A stretch of DNA of 48,320 nt from positions 1 to 48,320 of the forward strand of contig CAZCAC010000067.1 in assembly GCA_964496575.1 (NCBI GenBank), read 5' to 3'. This document shows, one piece after another, positions 1 to 6,420 of the stretch. A model generated the notes under the pieces. It was not told the origin of the DNA. It saw only the letters and a list, made by a program, of their open reading frames with translations, and did not search any database. Each line of letters opens with the position of its first letter. Positions within the stretch are counted from its first letter, which is position 1. Source of the DNA: CAZCAC01 sp964496575. GTDB taxonomy: Bacteria; Planctomycetota; UBA1135; GCA-002686595. The translations under genes were made by a program, and so were the position numbers.

Positions 1-722
1 TCGAGGCCCCGAGGTTGCAGGAATGACTCCGCGTAGGTCAGGAGCCCTGCATTGGTCGACGCCCAGGAGGGCGGCTGCTTCGGCTCGACCTTCTCGTATT
101 CGTAGGTCGACGTCTGATCCCAGACGCCTCCGAAGTCCCAGTGCTCCTTGACCAGGTTCCCTTCTTCGTCGTGACCGTAGACGATGGTGCCGATCTGTCG
201 GTCGTCCTGGAGAATGCTGGCCCCGGCGAGTCGACCCTGATCATCGTGATCGTAGACGATCGAACCGGTGAACCAGGTGTTGAGCAGGTTGCAGTTCGCC
301 TTCTCGAGCTGTCCCGATTCGCCATACTCGTAGGTGGTCTTGCCGGCGGCGCCATCGGAGCGGCTGAAGGTCTCGCTGACCAGGTTCCCATCGTCATCGA
401 ACTCGTAGACCACGGAGGATGTCGATCCCTCCGAGAACTCCCGGTACTTGAGGATCAGATTCCCGTCGACGTCGAAGGTGTGGTAGTTGTCCGAATGCCG
501 ACTGCCGTCCAGCAACTCCCACCGGGCGCGATGCATCAATCCGTTGTGATCATACAGGTAGGTCGTCAGCCCCTTCTCGCCACCGGAGTTTCGGTAGTGG
601 TGCTTGACGAGGCGTCCACTACCCTTGCTCAGCTGCGTGGTTTGAGCCGAGCCGATCACCGCGCTGATGGCCAGGGCGAGCAAGGTGATGAAGACCTGCC
701 AGCCCCGATTCCTGCTCTTCAT
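1..722 (-). CDS. Secreted YD-repeat (RHS-like) protein, 5' part, open at left edge
   Basis: The reading frame is open for 240 codons from ATG at 722 to the window edge; the C-terminus is missing. A GGAGG Shine-Dalgarno lies just upstream of the ATG. Residues 1-26 form a signal peptide (MKSRN..., hydrophobic core, cleavage near SAQ). The rest consists of imperfect repeats of about 20-25 residues of the type 'YEFDDDGNLVSETF', 'YDHDDQGRLAGAS', 'YGHDEEGNLVKEHW', the YD-repeat signature of RHS-like surface proteins. By family such repeats form extracellular beta-spiral or wall structures; the ligand here cannot be told. The last visible stretch (STNAGLLTY) is encoded by a 20-mer that also marks the end of the MITE-like element at 45577-45781, so the gene may be altered just beyond the edge. 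The gene is divergent from the lysW operon. Confidence 0.8.
   Translation of the reverse strand, partial: MKSRNRGWQVFITLLALAISAVIGSAQTTQLSKGSGRLVKHHYRNSGGEKGLTTYLYDHNGLMHRARWELLDGSRHSDNYHTFDVDGNLILKYREFSEGSTSSVVYEFDDDGNLVSETFSRSDGAAGKTTYEYGESGQLEKANCNLLNTWFTGSIVYDHDDQGRLAGASILQDDRQIGTIVYGHDEEGNLVKEHWDFGGVWDQTSTYEYEKVEPKQPPSWASTNAGLLTYAESFLQPRGL
37..56 (-). repeat. 20-bp copy of the MITE end sequence
   Basis: GTCAGGAGCCCTGCATTGGT on the plus strand is the exact reverse complement of 45571-45590, which is the left end plus flank of the MITE-like element in the kelch gene. A 20-bp exact match within one window is not expected by chance. It may be one terminus of a second copy that continues off the left edge, but only this end is visible. 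Confidence 0.55.
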
Positions 723-916
723 GGGTACCTCCGTGGGTTCGACAGTCGATGGTAGTCGACCCTTCACCGGGCAGCGGTTCGGGGCTGGTAAGGCGGACCG
801 ATGTTGCAGGGGACATACACGGCGGATCGATCCGGCAGCTGATCCCGAATGGTGAGAGACGGCTCCGGCGAGCAGATCTGCGACTCTGCAGCCAGGCGTT
901 TTCTCGACAACTCCCC

Positions 917-945
917 TTGCGCGGACACCCGATCGACCCTAGAGT
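917..945 (+). promoter_or_regulatory. Predicted promoter of the lysW leader
   Basis: TTGCGC (917-922) and TAGAGT (940-945) are separated by exactly 17 bp and resemble sigma-70 -35 and -10 boxes. They would start transcription near 952, about 10 nt before the leader-peptide ATG. The boxes are degenerate, so confidence is modest; the position just upstream of the attenuator supports it. Confidence 0.4.
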
Positions 946-961
946 TCGCCGCGAACCACCG

Positions 962-1051
962 ATGAACACCTTCCGCGACACCCAATCCACCAAGGGCAAA
1001 CCGGACCTCAGGTCCGGCAAGAGCCGTTCTGGGATCACTGCGGAAGAGTAG
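962..1051 (+). CDS. Candidate 29-aa leader peptide with Lys codons (attenuator)
   Basis: A 29-codon reading frame, ATG 962 to TAG 1051, reads MNTFRDTQSTKGKP and continues with LRSGKSR. Lys codons AAG (992) and AAA (998) sit immediately before the first RNA stem segment (1001-1007), where a stalled ribosome would mask it; a third Lys (AAG, 1019) and three Arg codons are also present. No clear Shine-Dalgarno is visible and the predicted transcript start is only about 10 nt upstream, so translation would have to be nearly leaderless. The role as a leader peptide is inferred from its position relative to the alternative hairpins; it probably has no function as a protein. Confidence 0.5.
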   Translation: MNTFRDTQSTKGKPDLRSGKSRSGITAEE

Positions 1052-1106
1052 AACGAACAGAGAACCCACGAACCGGCCGCCGGACCTCCAGTCCGGCGGC
1101 CGGTTC
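1001..1106 (+). promoter_or_regulatory. Attenuator: mutually exclusive stems upstream of lysW
   Basis: Four segments follow the classical attenuator order. Segment 1 CCGGACC (1001-1007) pairs with segment 2 GGTCCGG (1011-1017). Segment 2 extended (GGTCCGGC, 1011-1018) is exactly complementary to segment 3 GCCGGACC (1079-1086). Segment 3 is part of the 5' arm of the 16-bp terminator stem, whose 3' arm is segment 4 (1091-1106). Hence 1:2 allows the terminator and 2:3 prevents it. A ribosome held at the Lys codons 992-1000 would cover segment 1 and favour 2:3, giving read-through into lysW when Lys-tRNA is scarce. The pairings are seen directly; the amino-acid specificity is inference. Confidence 0.65.
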
Positions 1107-1118
1107 TCTTTTCGTTTT
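1070..1118 (+). terminator. Strong intrinsic terminator in the lysW leader
   Basis: The two arms 1070-1085 and 1091-1106 are perfectly complementary over 16 bp around a CTCCA loop, followed by TCTTTTCGTTTTCC. No plus-strand gene lies upstream that would need termination: the YD-repeat gene is divergent and lysW starts at 1162. This is therefore best read as the terminator of an attenuator. On the minus strand no T-run follows the stem. Confidence 0.75.
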
Positions 1119-1161
1119 CCGGGATCCTCTCGAAGACAACGACGAACAGGAGAACCAGACC

Positions 1162-1350
1162 ATGGAAGCCACATCTTCAACACGCCCCATGCCGTGTCCC
1201 GAGTGCGACGGGCCGGTGCCGATCGACCAGGAGATGGTCGAGAGCGAGATCGTGCCCTGCCCCGAGTGCGGTGCCGAGCTGGAGATCACCGCGCTCGATC
1301 CCCACGTGCTCGAGCTCGCCCCCGAGGTCGAGGAGGACTGGGGGGAATAA
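1162..1350 (+). CDS. lysW: LysW amino-group carrier protein
   Basis: This 62-residue acidic protein is the carrier on which alpha-aminoadipate (lysine route) or glutamate (arginine/ornithine route) is held through an isopeptide bond to its C-terminal Glu, protecting the amino group. The sequence shows an N-terminal zinc ribbon with CPEC at C12-C15 and CPEC at C33-C36, a strongly acidic second half, and the diagnostic C-terminus EDWGE. An AGGAG lies 9 nt before the ATG. It is the first structural gene of a six-gene set with lysX, lysY, lysZ, lysJ and lysK, which is the full carrier pathway from the free acid to the released product. Confidence 0.95.
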   Translation: MEATSSTRPMPCPECDGPVPIDQEMVESEIVPCPECGAELEITALDPHVLELAPEVEEDWGE

Positions 1351-1412
1351 CGTCCCACGAGCCGCCAGAAGGGCGACACCGGACCCCGTTCCGTTCGGGG
1401 AAGAGGACCGTC

Positions 1413-2339
1413 ATGAGAATCGGAATGCTGCACGCCCGCATCCGGCGGGAAGAGAAGCTGCTGCTCGAAGAGCTGGAGCGACGAAACGTCGAGGTTCACC
1501 GGATCAACGTCGAGCGGGGGCTCTTCCCGCTCGCGCCGGAAGCCCTCCACGCGGCGCGCCTGCGACCGCCCAAAGCGTGGGGACGCCTGGATGCAGTGCT
1601 CGAACGCTGCGTCAGCCACTCCCGCGCCATGGCCGCCCTGCGCATCCTCGACACCTGGGGGGTTCCTTGCGTCAATCACTGGTCGGTGGGGGAGGTGTGC
1701 GGCGACAAGCTGACCACCAACCTCGCCCTGCTTCGAGCCGGAGTCCCGGTTCCGCACGCCCGCGTCGCCTTCACTCCGGAGTCGGCGCTCGAAGCGATCG
1801 AGGAGCTCGGGTACCCCGCCGTACTGAAGCCGGCGGTCGGCTCCTGGGGGCGGCTGTTCGCGCGGGTCAACGACCGTGACGCCGCCGAAGCGGTGCTCGA
1901 GCACAAGGGGACGCTGGGCACCTACCACCACTCGGTCTTCTTCGTGCAGGAGCACATCGAGAAGGGCGGGCGCGACCTGCGCAGCTTCGTGGTCGGCGAT
2001 CAGGTGATCTGCGCCATCGAGCGGTGCTCCGATCACTGGATCACCAACACGGCACGGGGGGCGACTGCCGCTGCGGTCCCGGTGACCGACGAGCTGGCCG
2101 AGCTCTCGCTGGTCGCCGCTCGGGCGGTGGGGGGCGGGATCGTCGCCGTCGATCTCTTCGAGACCGATCGCGGGCTCCTGGTGAACGAAGTGAATTACAC
2201 CATGGAGTTCCGCAACTCGATCGAACCGACCGGAGTGGACATCCCCGCGCGAATCGTCGACTACTTGCTCGAAGTGGCCGAGGGGCGGGAGCTCACTCCG
2301 GTTGGCCCGCGCCCGGCGTGCGAGGAGGTGCAGTCGTGA
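1413..2339 (+). CDS. lysX: LysW-dependent ATP-grasp ligase LysX
   Basis: Ligates the amino group of alpha-aminoadipate (or glutamate, if ArgX-like) to the C-terminal Glu of LysW using ATP. The 308-residue protein begins MRIGMLHARIRREEKLL and has the RimK/LysX ATP-grasp layout: pre-ATP-grasp domain (about 1-90), ATP-binding region with 'YPAVLKPAVGSWGR' and 'FVQEHIEKGGRDLR', and the Mg-binding end 'VNEVNYTMEFRNS'. The ATG at 1413 is chosen because GAGGA precedes it and homologues start here; the frame is open further upstream without support. It overlaps lysY by 4 bp (GTGA). Whether the substrate is aminoadipate or glutamate cannot be settled by eye. Confidence 0.93.
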   Translation: MRIGMLHARIRREEKLLLEELERRNVEVHRINVERGLFPLAPEALHAARLRPPKAWGRLDAVLERCVSHSRAMAALRILDTWGVPCVNHWSVGEVCGDKLTTNLALLRAGVPVPHARVAFTPESALEAIEELGYPAVLKPAVGSWGRLFARVNDRDAAEAVLEHKGTLGTYHHSVFFVQEHIEKGGRDLRSFVVGDQVICAIERCSDHWITNTARGATAAAVPVTDELAELSLVAARAVGGGIVAVDLFETDRGLLVNEVNYTMEFRNSIEPTGVDIPARIVDYLLEVAEGRELTPVGPRPACEEVQS

Positions 2340-3364
2340 TCCGGGCGTCGATCGTCGGAGGCTCGGGCTACGGTGGCGGAGAGTTGCTCCGCCTGCTGCT
2401 CGGACACCCCGAAGTGGAGGTCGCGCAGGTGACCTCGTCTCGAAAGGCGGGGCGCTACGTCCACCAGGTGCACCCCAACCTGCGCGGCTACACCGACCTG
2501 CGCTTCGATACCCCAGAAGACGTCGCGCCGTGCGACGTGCTCTTCCTGGCGCTACCCCACGGCGAATCGTCCAGGCGGATCGAGCACTGGGTCACGATCG
2601 GTGAGCGGATCGTCGATCTCTCGGCGGACTTCCGCCTGGACGATGCCGGCGTATACCAGCATTGGTATGGTGAGGAGCACCTCGCTCCGGAGTGGCTCGG
2701 GCAGTTCGTCTACGGTCTACCGGAAACGCGCCGGGAGCGGCTCCGCGGAGCGCAGTACGTCAGCGGGGTCGGCTGCAACGCGACGTCGGTGATCCTGGCG
2801 CTCCAGCCACTCGCGCGCAGCGGCGTGATCGAGTCTGCCGTCGTCGAGGTCAAGGTCGGCTCCTCCGAGGGGGGCAACCGCGTCCATGCCTCGACGCATC
2901 ACGCCGAGCGGTCGGGAGTCGTTCGCTCCTTCGCGCCCACCGGACACCGCCATCAGGCCGAGATGCAGCAGGAGCTGGGGCTGGAGCGGCTCTCCTTCTC
3001 GGCGACCGCCGTCGAGCTGGTCCGCGGAATCCTGTGCACTGCGCACGTCTTCCTCGACGGCGACGACCTCGAGGAGCGAGACCTCTGGCGCCTCTACCGC
3101 GAGCACTACGCCGCCGAACCGTTCGTGCGGCTGGTCCGCGAGCGCCAGGGGCTCTACCGCTTTCCCGAACCGAAGATCCTCGCCGGATCGAACCACTGCG
3201 ACGTCGGCTTCGCTCGGGAAGCGGGCACCAATCGCGTCGTGGTTATCTCCGCGCTCGACAACCTGATGAAGGGCGCGGCGGGGAGTTCCGTGCAGGCGAT
3301 GAACCTGATGTACGGCTTCGACGAGACCCTGGGACTCTCCTTTCCCGGCTTGCACCCCTGCTAG
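2336..3364 (+). CDS. lysY: LysW-gamma-phosphate reductase LysY (ArgC family)
   Basis: NADPH-dependent reductase converting the LysW-bound acyl phosphate made by LysZ to the semialdehyde. The 342-residue protein has the N-terminal Rossmann motif 'IVGGSGYGGGELLRLL', the ArgC/LysY signature 'YVSGVGCNAT' with catalytic C147, and a C-terminal 'GSNHCDVGF...ALDNLMKGAAGSSVQAMN' typical of the family. It starts with GTG at 2336, overlapping the lysX stop (GTGA), which implies translational coupling. Ordinary ArgC acts on N-acetylglutamyl phosphate; the assignment as LysY rests on the neighbouring lysW and lysX. Confidence 0.93.
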   Translation: MIRASIVGGSGYGGGELLRLLLGHPEVEVAQVTSSRKAGRYVHQVHPNLRGYTDLRFDTPEDVAPCDVLFLALPHGESSRRIEHWVTIGERIVDLSADFRLDDAGVYQHWYGEEHLAPEWLGQFVYGLPETRRERLRGAQYVSGVGCNATSVILALQPLARSGVIESAVVEVKVGSSEGGNRVHASTHHAERSGVVRSFAPTGHRHQAEMQQELGLERLSFSATAVELVRGILCTAHVFLDGDDLEERDLWRLYREHYAAEPFVRLVRERQGLYRFPEPKILAGSNHCDVGFAREAGTNRVVVISALDNLMKGAAGSSVQAMNLMYGFDETLGLSFPGLHPC

Positions 3365-3375
3365 GAGGCAGATCG

Positions 3376-4179
3376 ATGCACGTGATCAAGATCGGAGGCA
3401 GCGATGGGATCGATCTCGAGGCGGTTTGCGATGACGTCGCGTTCCTGGTTCATGACGGAGTACCGATCGTTCTGGTGCACGGTGGCTCCGCAGAGCTGGG
3501 CCGCGTCGCCGAAGCGCTGGGGCATCCGTCGCGCTTCGTCACATCGCCGTCGGGCTACACCAGCCGACTCACCGACCGGCGCACGCTCGAGATCTTCGAG
3601 ATGGTGTACTGCGGTTCGACCAACAAGGGATTGGTCGAGCGATTGCAGCAGCGTGGCGTCGACGCCGTGGGCCTCTCCGGCCTCGATGGCAGGATCTGGC
3701 GTGGGGCGCGCAAGAAGGCGATTCGCGCCGTCGAAGGGGGCAAGACTCGGATCGTTCGCGACACCTGGACCGGGACCGTCGAGCAGGTGAACGTCGACCT
3801 GCTCGACACTCTGCTGGAGCGTGGACTCTTGCCGGTCCTGACGCCACCCGCGGTGAGTCACGACGGCGAGGCGATGAACGTCGACGGCGACCGCGCGGCC
3901 GCCCGAACGGCGGCAGCGTTGGGGGCACAGACGCTCTGCTTGCTGTCGAACGTGCCCGGCCTGCTGCGCGAAGTCTCCGATGAGACCTCTCTCATCGAGG
4001 CCCTCTCTCGCGATTCCGTCGAGGAGGCTCGCCACCACGCCCGTGGGCGGATGCGGATCAAGCTGCTCGGTGCGGAGGAAGCGCTCACCGGCGGCGTCGA
4101 TCGCGTGGTCATCGGCGACGCACGAGGCCCGGACCCGATCCGGCGGGCGCTCGGCGGCGCAGGGACGGTGATCTCGTGA
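3376..4179 (+). CDS. lysZ: LysW-aminoadipate/glutamate kinase LysZ
   Basis: Phosphorylates the side-chain carboxylate of the LysW-bound aminoadipate or glutamate. The 267-residue protein is an amino-acid kinase of the ArgB type: 'HVIKIGGSDGI' at the N-terminus, 'IVLVHGGSAELGRVAEALG' for the substrate loop, 'MNVDGDRAAARTAAALGA' and 'LLSNVPGLL' for the nucleotide site, and 'GRMRIKLLGAEEAL' near the end, where ArgB has its Met-x-x-Lys motif. An AGGAGG lies just before the ATG. It overlaps lysJ by 4 bp (GTGA). Confidence 0.92.
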   Translation: MHVIKIGGSDGIDLEAVCDDVAFLVHDGVPIVLVHGGSAELGRVAEALGHPSRFVTSPSGYTSRLTDRRTLEIFEMVYCGSTNKGLVERLQQRGVDAVGLSGLDGRIWRGARKKAIRAVEGGKTRIVRDTWTGTVEQVNVDLLDTLLERGLLPVLTPPAVSHDGEAMNVDGDRAAARTAAALGAQTLCLLSNVPGLLREVSDETSLIEALSRDSVEEARHHARGRMRIKLLGAEEALTGGVDRVVIGDARGPDPIRRALGGAGTVIS

Positions 4180-5339
4180 GAGCTCTGGAGCTGGAGCGGC
4201 GCCATGCCAGCGGGCTGTACGCGCAACGCGAGGTGGAGATCGTGCGCGGCGCAGGCGCGCGCGTCTTCGACGGCGAAGGCCGGGCCTTCCTCGACTTGAC
4301 GTCGGGACACGGCGTGGCGGTTCTCGGGCACGGCCACCCGTGGCTCGCGGGAGTGATCGCCGAGCAGGCGCGCACGCTGGTCACCTGCCCGGCGGTCTAC
4401 GCCAACGACCGTCGCGCGACCTACGTCGAGCGGCTGTGCGAGAAGCTCCCGGGCACACTGCAGCGTCTGTTCCTCTGCAACTCGGGAGCCGAGGCGGTCG
4501 AAGCGGCGATCAAGCTCGCACGCCTGGCCACCGGCCGGACGGGAGTCGTCGCCACCAAGCGCGGCTTCCACGGCCGCACGTTCGGCGCTCTTTCGGCGAC
4601 GTGGGGCCGGAAGTACCGCGAACCGTTCGAACCGCTGGTGCCCGACTTCCACCACGTGCCGTTCGACTCGATCGACGCCGTGGAAGTGGCGATCGGCGAG
4701 GACACCGCCTGCGTGATCGTCGAGATCGTCCAGGGCGAGGGCGGCGTGCGACCCGGCTCGCGCGAGTACTTCGAGGCCCTGCGACGCCTGTGCGACGAAC
4801 GCGGCGCACTGCTCCTGATCGACGAGGTACAGACCGGATTCGGCCGCACTGGCGAGTGGTTCGCCTGCGAGCACCACGACCTCGCCCCCGATCTGATCTG
4901 CCTCGGCAAGGCGATCGCCGGCGGCGTGCCCATGGGGGCGGTCGGCATCGGGGACCGCGTCGGGCGCCTACCGGCGGGCGCGCACGGTTCGACCTTCGGG
5001 GGCAACCCGCTCGCCTGCGCGGCGGCGGAGATGGTGCTCGAGGTGATCGAACGAGACGGCCTGGTCGAGCGCGCGCGGGTCCTGGGAAAGTGGCTGCTCG
5101 AGCGGCTCTCCGCGATCGATTCGCCGCGCGTCCGCGAGGTGCGCGGGCTCGGACTGATGGTCGCCGTCGAGCTGCGCGAACGCGCGACGCCGCTCCTGCG
5201 GGCGCTGCTCGAGCGGGGTGTGATGGCCTTGCCTGCCGGATCAACGGTGATCCGCTTCCTTCCGCCGCTCGTCGTGTCGCGCGCCGAGCTCGAGGAGGGC
5301 GTGCTGGCCCTTGAAGCGGTCTTGAACGAGGAGGAGTGA
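4176..5339 (+). CDS. lysJ: LysW-semialdehyde aminotransferase LysJ (class III)
   Basis: PLP-dependent transaminase that converts the LysW-bound semialdehyde to LysW-lysine (or LysW-ornithine), with glutamate as likely donor. The 387-residue protein has class-III features: 'LFLCNSGAEAVEAAIKLAR', 'GFHGRTFGALSAT', 'LLIDEVQTGFGRTG' with the cofactor Asp, and the PLP lysine K245 in 'ICLGKAIAGGVPMGA'. The start is GTG 4176 overlapping the lysZ stop. It belongs to the same family as ArgD and ornithine aminotransferase; the specific assignment comes from the operon. Confidence 0.92.
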   Translation: MRALELERRHASGLYAQREVEIVRGAGARVFDGEGRAFLDLTSGHGVAVLGHGHPWLAGVIAEQARTLVTCPAVYANDRRATYVERLCEKLPGTLQRLFLCNSGAEAVEAAIKLARLATGRTGVVATKRGFHGRTFGALSATWGRKYREPFEPLVPDFHHVPFDSIDAVEVAIGEDTACVIVEIVQGEGGVRPGSREYFEALRRLCDERGALLLIDEVQTGFGRTGEWFACEHHDLAPDLICLGKAIAGGVPMGAVGIGDRVGRLPAGAHGSTFGGNPLACAAAEMVLEVIERDGLVERARVLGKWLLERLSAIDSPRVREVRGLGLMVAVELRERATPLLRALLERGVMALPAGSTVIRFLPPLVVSRAELEEGVLALEAVLNEEE

Positions 5340-5340
5340 G

Positions 5341-6420
5341 ATGGACCCGGTCGAGCTGCTGCGGCGGATGGTGGAGATCGAGAGCCTCTCCGGAGCGGAA
5401 GGAGAGCTCGCCGAGTTCCTCGTCGGCGCGATGAGCTCACTGGGCTTCGAAGCGTTCGTCGACGAGGTGGGCAACGCAGTGGGCCTACGCGAGGGGCCGA
5501 GAACCTCGGCTCGACGTCCGCGCGAGATCGCCCTGGTCGGTCACCTCGACACCGTTCCCGGCCGGATCCCGGTACGAATCGAGAGCGGCGTGCTGCACGG
5601 CCGCGGGACGGTCGACGCCAAGGGACCGCTCGCCACCTTCGTCCAGGCCGCAGCGCGGATCGATCCCGCCCCCGACACGCGGATCGTCGTCGTCGGCGCC
5701 GTGGAGGAGGAGTGCGCGACCTCGAGGGGTGCGCGCTACCTCGCCCGACGATCCGCGCCGGAGGCCTGCCTGATCGGTGAACCCAGCGGCTGGGACGGGC
5801 TGACCCTCGGCTACAAGGGGCGGATGGTCGCCGAGTGCCGGATCGAGCAGCCCGGAGGACATGGGGCCGGGCCCGAGGCGCCGGTGGCGGAGCGGGCGGT
5901 GACTCTCTGGGACGCGGTGCGCCGTCATGTCGCGGAGCACAACGACGACCGCTCCGGGCTGTTCGCTACGCTGCTCGCCACCCTGCGCTCGATCGGTACC
6001 GACTCCGACGGCCTCACCGATTCGGTCGAGGCGACGATCGAGTTCCGCCTGCCGCCCGACTTCGACGTCGAGGTGCTGCAAGGGGTCCTGCTCGAGCTCG
6101 CCGGTGAGGCGCGCATCACCTTTCGCGGCACCGAGCTCGCCTGGAGCTCGCCGAGGACGAGCGAGCTGGCCCGCTGCTTCACCCGCTCCATCCGCCGGCA
6201 CGGTGGGCGGCCGCGCTTCAAGCACAAGACGGGGACCTCGGACCTGAACGTGCTCGGCCCTGTCTGGCGCTGCCCGATCGCGGCGTACGGCCCCGGTGAC
6301 AGCGTCCTCGACCACCGACCCGACGAGCGCCTCTCGATTGCCGAGTACTTGCGGGCGATCGAGGTGCTGGCGATGGTCTTGGCGGGAATGCGTCTCGGGA
6401 GTCATGGCCTCGACCGGTAG
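5341..6420 (+). CDS. lysK: LysW-lysine/ornithine hydrolase LysK (M20 family)
   Basis: Metallo-hydrolase that releases lysine or ornithine from LysW and regenerates the carrier. The 359-residue protein has M20 motifs: 'VGHLDTVPG' (His and Asp), 'GRGTVDAKGPLA' (bridging Asp), 'GAVEEECATSRGAR' (catalytic Glu followed by metal-ligand Glu), 'IGEPSGWDGLTLGYKGR' and 'HKTGTSDLNV'. The ATG follows the lysJ stop by 1 nt, with GGAGG just upstream. Last gene of the operon; its 3' end overlaps the convergent aspartokinase-homoserine dehydrogenase gene by 19 bp. Confidence 0.92.
   Translation: MDPVELLRRMVEIESLSGAEGELAEFLVGAMSSLGFEAFVDEVGNAVGLREGPRTSARRPREIALVGHLDTVPGRIPVRIESGVLHGRGTVDAKGPLATFVQAAARIDPAPDTRIVVVGAVEEECATSRGARYLARRSAPEACLIGEPSGWDGLTLGYKGRMVAECRIEQPGGHGAGPEAPVAERAVTLWDAVRRHVAEHNDDRSGLFATLLATLRSIGTDSDGLTDSVEATIEFRLPPDFDVEVLQGVLLELAGEARITFRGTELAWSSPRTSELARCFTRSIRRHGGRPRFKHKTGTSDLNVLGPVWRCPIAAYGPGDSVLDHRPDERLSIAEYLRAIEVLAMVLAGMRLGSHGLDR

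Noticed and set aside
141..755. 204-codon plus-strand frame in the YD-repeat region
   Set aside because: The minus-strand frame has a signal peptide, a Shine-Dalgarno and repeat structure; the plus-strand product does not resemble a protein.
962..1118. T-box or lysine riboswitch upstream of lysW
   Set aside because: No T-box core (AGGGTGGNACCGCG-like) and no recognisable L-box junctions; the leader-peptide attenuator explains the visible stems.
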